A DNA stretch of 64,000 nt, taken from positions 1 to 64,000 of the forward strand of contig DATAPD010000015.1 in assembly GCA_036265385.1 (NCBI GenBank). Reading direction: 5' to 3'. This stretch comes from DATAPD01 sp036265385. Lineage in GTDB: Bacteria > Acidobacteriota > Terriglobia > Terriglobales > Acidobacteriaceae. Numbering within the stretch: the stretch's first letter is position 1; each line of letters starts with the position of its first letter. The notes beneath the pieces were generated by a model. The model was not told where the DNA came from. It worked only from the letters and a program-made list of their open reading frames with translations, and made no database searches. The translations under genes were made by a program, and so were the position numbers. This document shows positions 35,251 to 42,700 of the stretch, in pieces.

Positions 35251-35604
35251 CTACTGCTGGGATCGGCTTCGAGAAGTTTTCATTGCTTTCGAAAAAGACT
35301 GCTTCTGAGTACCGGCTTTTTGCTTCCAGATGTAGAAAGACTTGTCATCAGAATAGGTTTCGCAGGCGATTCCCCGCGACTTGGTAGCGCGCGAAACGGC
35401 GGACCTTAGATTCGGAAGTGATACACCGCCGATGTCGTCCAGCGGGATGATCATGGCCGAGCCCTCGGCGAGGTTATCCAACTCCGCCAAAATTCCATTC
35501 ACCAAATCGTGGTGCTTGCCGCGCCGGCCCATCCGGAGATCGGAAACCAGCATTGTCTGGTACTGCGGAGGCGCTTCGACGTTGTCCTGTTTCCCTTTAG
35601 CCAT
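35251..35604 (-). CDS. hypothetical protein, 117 aa
   Basis: I do not recognise the family. The protein is soluble and basic at both ends. The central part (LVNGILAELDNLAEGSAMII, then LRSAVSRATKSRGIACETYS) suggests a small alpha/beta or winged-helix-like domain, followed by YIWKQK and a Lys/Ser/Arg tail. Nucleic-acid binding is conceivable from the charge alone. It is convergent with the DUF5655 gene, 25 bp apart. Confidence 0.6.
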   Translation of the reverse strand: MAKGKQDNVEAPPQYQTMLVSDLRMGRRGKHHDLVNGILAELDNLAEGSAMIIPLDDIGGVSLPNLRSAVSRATKSRGIACETYSDDKSFYIWKQKAGTQKQSFSKAMKTSRSRSQQ

Positions 35605-35703
35605 GCGTCATTAGTAGCACAATAGGTGCATATCATCAATAGTAACAAGACGATTAAGACCCTGTAACAGTGATTTGCCATTTATTCAACAATATTTTCT
35701 TGT

Positions 35704-35733
35704 TGACATTATAGGTTCGTTAGCGCTACGTTT
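35704..35733 (+). promoter_or_regulatory. sigma70-like promoter for the small gene at 35780
   Basis: TTGACA (35704-35709), 18-base spacer, TACGTT (35728-35733). The -35 box is perfect; the -10 box is weak. The stretch before it is AT-rich. Confidence 0.4.
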
Positions 35734-35779
35734 ATGCCTCGACAAGACTCCCCCTTAAACCTGGTTGGAAGGTGTCGTC

Positions 35780-35968
35780 ATGAGCCTCGACAAACAAGAT
35801 GGATTCGACCAAAAAAATTGGAGAGATATCGCCGAAGAGGTGCAAACGGAGAAAGATCCGTCCAGGATCATTGAGCTAGTTCAGCACTTGCTTTCGAAGC
35901 TGGATGAAGAGTATCCAAGCGCTACCGTGCTCAAGAGAAAAGAAACTAGCGCGGGCGCGGAGGAGTAG
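35780..35968 (+). CDS. small acidic helical protein, 62 aa (paralogue of 59724-59891)
   Basis: The ATG follows GGAAGG. The core NWRDIAEEVQTEKDPSRIIE, then LVQHLLSKLDEE, matches the other small protein DWRVICEEVLQETNPARLNI, then LLEELLAALERRE: both have W-R-x-I-x-E-E-V, a short acidic stretch, P-x-R and two Leu-rich turns. I read both as members of one acidobacterial family of tiny helical proteins. There is no signal peptide or catalytic motif. The gene has its own promoter-like sequence and a terminator-like hairpin. Confidence 0.75.
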   Translation: MSLDKQDGFDQKNWRDIAEEVQTEKDPSRIIELVQHLLSKLDEEYPSATVLKRKETSAGAEE

Positions 35969-35974
35969 TGAGCA

Positions 35975-36001
35975 GGCGCCGAGTAGGTGCACGGCGCTTT
36001 T
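35975..36001 (+). terminator. intrinsic terminator after the small gene
   Basis: GCGCCG (35976-35981) pairs with CGGCGC (35992-35997) around a 10-base loop, followed by TTTT. Confidence 0.6.
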
Positions 36002-36034
36002 ACAGATATTAGTTAAATAAGGAAGCCTTCCTGT

Positions 36035-36862
36035 TTAGGCGGCATGCGGAACGCCTCCGAGCTGAAGAAATGTTTCCAGCGAATCACGTAACAGGAGGTG
36101 GGTCCGATTGTCGACTTCGATCAGATCGGGCACCACACTGCTCAGGTCTACATAAAGTAGATTGCGCTGGACTAGATCACAGATGACACTGTGGAAAATA
36201 CGCGTTTCTTGCAGAAGCATTCCGAGCGTGTATTGTTGCTTCCGTCTTGTCTCTCCGTGCTTTGCAGCAGCGTCACGGACTACCCGGCCCGCCTCACCCT
36301 GGAACCGCTCGGGCCGCATCAATTCATCCAATACTTCCGGTAAATGATCGATTCGACCTTCCTTGGTCAGTGGAATTTGACTCACCTCTGAATCCTTCTC
36401 GACACCCTCGTACCAGTTTTCAATGAGTTCCTGTCGATTTTCGGCAACGATTTGGTAGAGACGCTTGGCGAGGACCTGGCTGCTCTTTTTTGGGTGGGAA
36501 AGTCTTTGTCGAATAGACTGCACCAGCAGATCGGGGTCGGTACCTTTAATGAGAAAGTCATCCACTTGTTCGTGGATCGTACGCAAGGCAGCCTGGAAAG
36601 CGGGATAGCCAGTCAAGATGAGAGTTACAGCATGAGGTTGTGTACGTCGCATGGCGCTGACAACCGTGAAGCCGTCTCCGGGCTGTCCGAGATTCAAATC
36701 AGAGACGAGCACGTCGAACTTGCGTCCGGTGATGAGCTGCAGGGCCTCAGGAACGCTCGAAGCAACCTCGACTTCAAATCCTTCGCGGGAAAGAATGGCG
36801 GGCCAGAGAACGCGTAATTTCTCCTCGTCATCGACAAAAAGTACTCTAGTTGGTTGAGACAA
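36035..36862 (-). CDS. response regulator: REC + RsbRD-like domain
   Basis: The TTG start is supported by GGAGG at 7 bases. Residues 1-120 are a receiver domain with acidic pocket DDE (11-13), phospho-acceptor Asp55 (VSDLNLGQ), Thr84 and Lys106. Residues about 130-265 are helical: RLYQIVAENRQELIENWYEG, then RQQYTL/RKQQYTLGMLLQE and DLIEVDNRTHLLLRDSLETF. These resemble the N-terminal domain of RsbRD-type stressosome co-antagonists and sensor-kinase input domains. There is no DNA-binding domain, so output is probably protein-protein. No cognate kinase is adjacent; a hybrid kinase lies at 42701. Confidence 0.82.
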   Translation of the reverse strand: MSQPTRVLFVDDEEKLRVLWPAILSREGFEVEVASSVPEALQLITGRKFDVLVSDLNLGQPGDGFTVVSAMRRTQPHAVTLILTGYPAFQAALRTIHEQVDDFLIKGTDPDLLVQSIRQRLSHPKKSSQVLAKRLYQIVAENRQELIENWYEGVEKDSEVSQIPLTKEGRIDHLPEVLDELMRPERFQGEAGRVVRDAAAKHGETRRKQQYTLGMLLQETRIFHSVICDLVQRNLLYVDLSSVVPDLIEVDNRTHLLLRDSLETFLQLGGVPHAA

Positions 36863-37069
36863 TATAAAACCTCCGACGGGCGAGTTGATCGGCTGTAGGT
36901 AGATGTCAGGTTTCCGAAAAGAGTCGTCTGGATTTTGCAGGAGAAATTGTGGTTTTCCTCAGGTAAAGAACGGTTGGAATACTACAGACGGCACTTGCCT
37001 ATCTTCCGGCTCCTTCCAAGAGTTGGATAACGCGGCTGAGTTCCTCTAGTATTTGTCGGGGTGTGTTGA

Positions 37070-39052
37070 TTGACATCTTCGTCTACCGCAAAGGAAACGC
37101 TGCAAAATTCTCCATCATCATCTCCGAAACTTAAAAGCCGTGAGCTGCGTCCCGGCCTTGCCCTACTATCTGTTTGTGCGGTGTTCTGCCTGACGCTGGA
37201 ACTTCTCACGGTTCAGCAGCTCGATAGCATGCGAACGTACATGACGTCGCAGGAGATCATGCTCGATGCGGGGGTCGCCTTGCTGCTCGTGCTGGGGCTG
37301 GCATCTGCGTGGTGGCTGCTGGTCTTTATTATTGGAACGTTGTTGGGATTGCTTCCCATTACATCCCGCTTCGCAGGTCCCGTTGCATGGTTTTTTTGGG
37401 TTGCGCCGCCAGTTGGATATTTCGTGGCCCGACTCTCCGGCGCCGTGCGCATGGAAATTGCGCCATCAGGACACCTTAGTTCGATTCTAGAATCTCTTTA
37501 CGTCATTGCTCTGCTGGTGGCTGCTGCTTGGACCATACGGACATTGCGTCTCTCCGGTCTCCAGAATTTTTTTCGGACTCGCATGGCTCCGGTCGCGTGG
37601 CTCCACTTCGGATTGGCCATCGTTTGTTTGGTCGTTTTATGGAGCAAAGGCGTTTACCTTTTCCGGAACTATCAGTTGCCGCCTCGCTCAGCGAGTGTCA
37701 CCAACCTTCCTGACGTCTATCTGTTGACCTTCGACGCATTGAGGGCTGATGCCACGTCGCTTTACGGCTATGGCCAAGCAACCACTCCAAATCTTGATCG
37801 CTTTGCCACGCAAAGTTTTACGTTCGAGCAATTTTTTGCCAATTCGAACTTCACCACAGCGTCTACGGCCAGCATCGAGACCGGTAAATTCCCATGGACC
37901 CATCGTGTCTTCAGCTACGGCGGATTTCTTCAACACGATATTCGTGATGAAAATCTGGCGGCCATTCTCCATGAACATGGCTATTACACGACCATGATTT
38001 CCTCCAACTTTCGCGCGGCGCCGTTCCAGCATCGCACTCTTTCCAGCTACGATTCGGTCCAGTTTCCCGAACCGTCAGGCATTGCAGGACTTTGGCTCCG
38101 CTACACCAGCCTGGTTGGCACCAATAGCCAGTACACCCTTGCCTACTCGATTCTTCAGCGGATTTTCAAACCTTGCGAAGAACTCGACGCCAAACTTTGG
38201 CCCGGCCGCTATCCATCGCCTGCCGAAAATGTTTTCGCACACGCGCGTGCTCTTCTTGAGAGCCCCGGCATATCCCAGCCGCAATTCATGTGGACGCATA
38301 TTTATCCACCTCACGATCCGTACTGGGCTCCCAGCAGTGGTGGTCCGTACGTTTCCTCCGAAAACTGCGAGCACGTCCGGATCATCAGTGCAAAAAAACT
38401 ATCTTCCGGCGTGACCGTGACGAAATTGCGCTCCTGCTATGACCAAATCGTGCAGTATGCGGATCGCGCGGTAGGTGGATTTCTGGGCTGGCTGGAGCAA
38501 ACAGGCCGCTTGCAGCGTTCGATCGTGATCATTTCTTCTGATCACGGAGAATCCTTCGAGGACAACTGGTTCGTGCATGGTGGGCCGCGTCTGCAGAATA
38601 ACTTGATCCGAGTTCCCTTACTGATTCATCTTCCCGGACAAAAATCGGGCACACGCATCTCACAAACGGCAGAACAGGTGGATATTCTCCCGACCATTCT
38701 CGATGCGCTTGGTATCCCAATCCCGAACTGGGCCGAAGGCGTTTCTCTTCTGCCAGCGACACGAGGCCAAAAGCTTGCGGATCACTTTATTTTCAGTATG
38801 AATTTGGAAACTGAGCCCGCGCAGAAGCCGATCAAAGATGGCACTCTGGCGATCGTGGACAATGACTTCAAACTCGTGAGTTATCTGTCGACCGGCAAGC
38901 GAGCGCTGTACCGATACAGGACCGACTCCAGTGAGCAGCACGACGTTCTCGAGTCCGAACCTGATGTCGCTCAGCGGTTGGGTGGCGCCCTCGTCGACAA
39001 GTTGAAGAGCGTGAACGAAAGCTTTGCGCAACAACAGCACGGGCGGCAATGA
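37070..39052 (+). CDS. membrane-anchored sulfatase-fold (alkaline phosphatase superfamily) protein
   Basis: 660 residues. The N-terminal 190 residues contain five or so membrane helices. The periplasmic domain has the metal-site motifs LTFDALRADATSLYGYG and ISSDHGESFEDNWFVHGG of the superfamily. The nucleophile region reads FTTASTASIETG (261-272): Thr262 or Thr263 stands where arylsulfatases have the formylglycine Cys, and the CxPxR motif is absent. A Thr nucleophile is typical of phosphoethanolamine or phosphoglycerol transferases and phosphonate hydrolases. A sulfotransferase gene overlaps its stop by 4 bases. The start is TTG with a weak ribosome-binding site. Confidence 0.83.
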   Translation: MTSSSTAKETLQNSPSSSPKLKSRELRPGLALLSVCAVFCLTLELLTVQQLDSMRTYMTSQEIMLDAGVALLLVLGLASAWWLLVFIIGTLLGLLPITSRFAGPVAWFFWVAPPVGYFVARLSGAVRMEIAPSGHLSSILESLYVIALLVAAAWTIRTLRLSGLQNFFRTRMAPVAWLHFGLAIVCLVVLWSKGVYLFRNYQLPPRSASVTNLPDVYLLTFDALRADATSLYGYGQATTPNLDRFATQSFTFEQFFANSNFTTASTASIETGKFPWTHRVFSYGGFLQHDIRDENLAAILHEHGYYTTMISSNFRAAPFQHRTLSSYDSVQFPEPSGIAGLWLRYTSLVGTNSQYTLAYSILQRIFKPCEELDAKLWPGRYPSPAENVFAHARALLESPGISQPQFMWTHIYPPHDPYWAPSSGGPYVSSENCEHVRIISAKKLSSGVTVTKLRSCYDQIVQYADRAVGGFLGWLEQTGRLQRSIVIISSDHGESFEDNWFVHGGPRLQNNLIRVPLLIHLPGQKSGTRISQTAEQVDILPTILDALGIPIPNWAEGVSLLPATRGQKLADHFIFSMNLETEPAQKPIKDGTLAIVDNDFKLVSYLSTGKRALYRYRTDSSEQHDVLESEPDVAQRLGGALVDKLKSVNESFAQQQHGRQ

Positions 39053-40146
39053 AACGCGGACCTACCCGAAAATTCCGTTTACTGCTGGAGGCGTGGCGAC
39101 CAATCATCCAAAAGGTTGATCCGACACGAAGCCGGATCAACTGGTTCGCTCGAGCATCGCACTGGCGGTCTGCTGCTGTTCATACGGCGTTGAACCGGAT
39201 ACAACGGAAGAGTCACGAACAAGCCATCGCAGATGCCGTCCCGTTGCCGCCGCTTTTCGTTGTTGGTTTTTGGCGCTCGGGAACAACATTTCTGCACGAG
39301 CTGCTCTGTAGTAATCCGCGGTTTGGATTTCCCAGCACGTATGCCTGCCTGAATGCGTCGAACTTCCTGCTCACAGAAAAAATGTCAGCTGGAGGCAAGC
39401 AGGTTGGAACGAAACGCGCAATGGATGAGGTGCGTTATACCTGGCATTCACCACAAGAAGATGAATTTGCGCTGCTATGCCTCGGAGCACCCTCTCCCTA
39501 CGAGGCATTGCTTGTTCCGTCGCTGATGAAAGCGCCGGAAGCTTTGCTCGATCTACGCAGCCGCTCGGAGCAAGACCAGAAGTGCTGGAGTGGGACGCTT
39601 GCCTACTTCCTGAAACTTCTCACGATTCAGCAAGCTAAGCCGATGGTGCTCAAATCACCGACGCATGGCTTCAGATTGCCGATGCTCTCTATGCTGTACC
39701 CGCAGGCGCGTTTTGTAGTGATCGAGAGAAATCCGTATGAGGTGTTCGCCTCGAACCTGAAACTCTGGAAGACGCTGCTTGAGGAATACAGCCTGGAAGA
39801 TTACGCAGATGTAGACATCGAGCTGTTCGTGTTGAATGCTTATGTACGACATGAAGCGATTTTGCGGCAGGCTTTGGGCCAATTGAGTAGGAAGGCAACG
39901 GTCCGGTATGAAGACCTGGTCGCAAAACCTCTCGATGAAACCGAGCGTGTCTATCGGGAGCTGCATTTGGGAGACTTCAGCGAGGTGCGGCAACATATCG
40001 AGAAATACCTCTCGCGGGTGGCAGGACATCGGCGAAATCAGTTTGAGATTTCTTCTGCTCAAAAACAAAGCGTGGATCGTTACTGGGGAGAGTTCATCCA
40101 GGACAAGGGATATGCGTTTCCGGGTGAGTACATGACGGTAATTTGA
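39049..40146 (+). CDS. PAPS-dependent sulfotransferase
   Basis: 365 residues, starting within the ATGA overlap of the upstream sulfatase-fold gene. The 5'-phosphosulfate loop is VVGFWRSGTTFLHELL (near residue 72-87). The 3'-phosphate-binding block is FVVIERNPYEVFASNLKLW (near 222-240), and KSPTH precedes it. These place it in the Sulfotransfer_3-type family. Acceptors in bacteria include glycans and lipids. Translational coupling to the membrane protein upstream suggests a shared envelope substrate. Confidence 0.9.
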   Translation: MKRGPTRKFRLLLEAWRPIIQKVDPTRSRINWFARASHWRSAAVHTALNRIQRKSHEQAIADAVPLPPLFVVGFWRSGTTFLHELLCSNPRFGFPSTYACLNASNFLLTEKMSAGGKQVGTKRAMDEVRYTWHSPQEDEFALLCLGAPSPYEALLVPSLMKAPEALLDLRSRSEQDQKCWSGTLAYFLKLLTIQQAKPMVLKSPTHGFRLPMLSMLYPQARFVVIERNPYEVFASNLKLWKTLLEEYSLEDYADVDIELFVLNAYVRHEAILRQALGQLSRKATVRYEDLVAKPLDETERVYRELHLGDFSEVRQHIEKYLSRVAGHRRNQFEISSAQKQSVDRYWGEFIQDKGYAFPGEYMTVI

Positions 40147-40166
40147 AACTTGTCAGTCAATGCCTA

Positions 40167-40451
40167 TCAGGGCTCAGGGGTAGGAGATGGTTTCGTTCCT
40201 CGCATCTTGTGAATCAAATTGCTAACGCGTCGGCGCACACCGTTCGCGAAGATCATCCAAGCTCCCCAGGCGAGAGCAAGGATTGGCCCGAGGATTTGGA
40301 ATATCGCTCCACCAGTTGGATCGCCGTAGGCGTATGCCGGAATCGGAAGGCAAATCAGCAAAATCAGGCCGAGCGTGACCCAATAACTTCGTGACGTTCT
40401 CGGCGAAGGATTCCTGAGTAGGCTTTGATTGGAATGAGGATCGCGATGCAT
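40167..40451 (-). CDS. small membrane protein, 94 aa
   Basis: The start at 40451 is chosen because GGAGG precedes it at 8 bases. A longer open frame up to 40784 would overlap marC head-on and is not protein-like. One export segment or helix (YWVTLGLILLICLPIPAYAYG) is followed by a second hydrophobic helix (ILGPILALAWGAWMIFA) and a basic tail (GVRRRVSNLIHKMRG). Similar small proteins occur beside polysaccharide genes (recollection, not verified). It is convergent with the sulfotransferase gene. Confidence 0.68.
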   Translation of the reverse strand: MHRDPHSNQSLLRNPSPRTSRSYWVTLGLILLICLPIPAYAYGDPTGGAIFQILGPILALAWGAWMIFANGVRRRVSNLIHKMRGTKPSPTPEP

Positions 40452-40620
40452 CTCAGGGCCTCCAGCGAAGCGGACTTGCACTTGCTCGAAGGAGCGTTTC
40501 AGGGTTGAACCATGCTTTAGGCCGGGATATCGACCTGTGACCGCCCCACCTGTATTCAGTCTAGCAGGGACAAAATGCCTTTGATAGTCACGGGAAGCTC
40601 GGGTGTTATCCTGTGCCGCC

Positions 40621-41295
40621 ATGGCCGACATTTCACTTTTTATTAAGTTTTTTGGGCTGGCGTTTAGCGCCCTCCTACCAGTTGTCAATCCGTTCGGCTC
40701 GGCCTTGATTTTTTTAGGAATCGTGGGAGATTTGCCGGCCTCGGACTTTCGCTCACTGGCATGGAAAATCGCGGTCAGCACCATCGTATTCCTCGTAGTA
40801 ATCGAGGTGGTCGGAACGGTACTTCTAGCGTTTTTTGGAATTTCGTTAGGAGTGGTTCAGGTCGCGGGGGGACTGGTGCTTGCGGCAATGGGATGGAGCC
40901 TGCTCAATGAGCAGCAAGCGAGCCCGAAATCCGACGCGACTGATGTTCCTTCCACCAGGCTATCCGCTCTGTCGCAGCAAACGTTTTATCCGTTAACGTT
41001 CCCCGTGACGGCGGGACCCGGCTGCATCGTAGTGACATTGACCCTGAGCGCACATGCGTCCGCAAAATCCGTTCTGCCGAATTTAATGGGACACCTGGGA
41101 ATTCTTATTGCAATCGTCGTCCAAAGCGCACTGGTTTACTTTTGCTATGCCTACGCGCCGAAGATCACGGAACGGGTTTCGCCACAGACGGCACATGGGA
41201 TCCTGCGGGTGATCGCGTTCGTGCTGCTTTGTATCGGGGTGCAAATTACCTGGAATGGAGTCGAGTCGCTATTGAAGACCGTGATGAAAGTTTAG
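40621..41295 (+). CDS. MarC-family membrane protein
   Basis: 224 residues with six membrane helices. Conserved blocks are ALLPVVNPFGSALIFLGI near the N-terminus, QVAGGLVLAAMGWSLL in the middle and FYPLTFPVTAGPGCIVVTL, the MarC/YhcE signature. Transport activity of the family is not settled. I use the ATG at 40621 (MADISLF); an in-frame TTG six codons upstream is possible. The gene is divergent from the 94-aa membrane protein. Confidence 0.93.
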   Translation: MADISLFIKFFGLAFSALLPVVNPFGSALIFLGIVGDLPASDFRSLAWKIAVSTIVFLVVIEVVGTVLLAFFGISLGVVQVAGGLVLAAMGWSLLNEQQASPKSDATDVPSTRLSALSQQTFYPLTFPVTAGPGCIVVTLTLSAHASAKSVLPNLMGHLGILIAIVVQSALVYFCYAYAPKITERVSPQTAHGILRVIAFVLLCIGVQITWNGVESLLKTVMKV

Positions 41296-41316
41296 CGACT
41301 CGACTTGTGGGATCAG

Positions 41317-41628
41317 CTAGTTTTCGCGAATGAAAGTTGCTTTGCGGGCCTGGACTTTTTCCTGGCGGACGCGACGAGCGACTTCCCCAAGGGAGACGGG
41401 GTTGGTGGCCTTGGGCGCAAATTGCCAGAGTGGCAACACGCCCTGCGCGATCGTCGAGCCATTCGTTCCGAGTAAGTTGTGGGGTGAAGCTAGAGGCGTG
41501 GCCATTGCGACTTTCGGGTGGCTTGGAACCTCAATTGGGCGGGGCTCAGCGCTTATAGCACCTGCACCAGTTTGGGCGAAGGCGCCGGTGGCGATCAACA
41601 GGCATAAAACTGTGAACACGATCTTCAT
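41317..41628 (-). CDS. secreted hypothetical protein, 103 aa
   Basis: The ATG follows AGGAGA. A signal peptide (KIVFTVLCLLIATGAFAQ) is obvious. The mature part is Pro/Ala-rich, then PVSLGEVARRVRQEKVQARK, a short basic helix also seen at the ends of other small secreted acidobacterial proteins (recollection). Function unknown. It is convergent with marC. Confidence 0.72.
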   Translation of the reverse strand: MKIVFTVLCLLIATGAFAQTGAGAISAEPRPIEVPSHPKVAMATPLASPHNLLGTNGSTIAQGVLPLWQFAPKATNPVSLGEVARRVRQEKVQARKATFIREN

Positions 41629-41827
41629 GGTCTCTCCTAAAACTGGCGCCTGAGAATCCGGGGTCGCGCCTCAACCTTTGATAAGGCAACCGCCGTGCCA
41701 AATTTAACTCTAGGAAATGAGCGCCTTTGGACTACCCTGCGAGTGAAAGCGGTAAGAGTTTGCACAAGAATGGCGCTAATCATGGGAAAGCAACGGCACC
41801 ACTCTTGTTTGGATTACCTGGTAACCA

Positions 41828-42469
41828 TCAGGCCATTACCTTCGGAAGGTTCCAGTGGCGCCAGACGCTCACCACTCGCAGCATGAAACAGACAAAAGCA
41901 CCCACGAACGTAGCGCGCGTGCGCGACACACCGAGTCTACAAAATACAAGCATGATGACAGAACCAGCCAAGGCGGCGGTTGCGTAGATGTCCGAACGTA
42001 AGATCAATGGAATTTGGGCAAGAAACACGTCGCGGATTACTCCTCCACCAACGCCGGTGATAGTTCCCAAGCAAAGCCGCAATGAATGGGCCCACCCGGT
42101 AATTCATCGCCTTTTCAGTGCCTGCAACAGCGAATAGGGACAGTCCGGCGGCATCAGAGATAATCAGGTCACTAGCGGGAAACTCTAGAACAAATCGATG
42201 GAAGAAGAAGACGGAAGCCCCTCCCATAAATGCGGTGGTTGCATAGCGCCAATCACGCAATGACTGGGGAGGAGTTGCTCCGAGGAGCAGGTCGCGTACA
42301 ACGCCGCCTCCCAACGCGGCTTCGAAGGAAAGCACCATCAATCCAAAAAATCGAGGTGTCCATTAACACCGGCCAGAGCTCCTTCGACCGCAAACACAAA
42401 GGTGCCGGTCAGGTCCAAACCGAGCAGTAACAGATCATTCCGAAGGGGTTGTAACTGGGGAGAATTCAT
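41828..42469 (-). pseudogene. UPF0126/TRIC-type channel gene with two compensating frameshifts
   Basis: The family (trimeric intracellular cation channel-like, about 200-215 aa) has two GGGxxRD repeats, and both are visible here: ALGGGVVRDLLLG and GVGGGVIRDVFLA. Three frames must be joined. The N-terminus NDLLLLGLDLTGTFVFAVEG runs from ATG 42469 to about 42345. There a missing base in the A6 run (42345-42350) shifts to the middle frame. Near 42066 one surplus base shifts back. The total span of 642 bases is a multiple of three, so the changes cancel. A functional ancestor is certain; whether the breaks are real or assembly errors cannot be told. Confidence 0.8.
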
Positions 42470-42540
42470 TTAATGCTTGCTGACTGGTTTCAGAGCAAAA
42501 ATATTACCCTCGCGCGTACGAAATAACATTAGCGAGTGAA

Positions 42541-42579
42541 ATTGCCTATGCTATGCGAGCGCTAGATAGAATAGGCAAT
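42541..42579. promoter_or_regulatory. 9-bp perfect inverted repeat upstream of the hybrid kinase
   Basis: ATTGCCTAT (42541-42549) and ATAGGCAAT (42571-42579) are separated by 21 bases. They lie about 120 bp before the kinase start. This could be a paired operator half-site or a leader-RNA stem. Confidence 0.4.
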
Positions 42580-42633
42580 CTTGCGTATGATGTGACAAGT
42601 TTCGGGGGGACCAAACCTCACCTCATAGTGTGG

Positions 42634-42658
42634 GATGCTTACGGGGGTCGGAAGCATC
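42634..42658. promoter_or_regulatory. 7-bp inverted repeat in the kinase leader
   Basis: GATGCTT (42634-42640) pairs with AAGCATC (42652-42658) around 11 bases, 43 bp before the kinase start. It would form a hairpin in the 5' leader. Confidence 0.35.
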
Positions 42659-42700
42659 GTTTCGGAACCATGAGGCACAGCGAAGGGTAGCGTCAAAACA

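Noticed and set aside
37070..39052. Calling the gene a classical arylsulfatase
   Set aside because: The CxPxR formylglycine motif is absent; Thr occupies the position. Only the general alkaline-phosphatase superfamily fold is supported.
40452..40784. Long N-terminal extension of the 94-aa membrane protein
   Set aside because: It would run head-on into marC and has no protein-like composition. The internal ATG has a good ribosome-binding site.
41937..42341. Treating the middle frame of the UPF0126 region as its own gene
   Set aside because: It carries only the central part of the family, and its flanks continue in the other frames.
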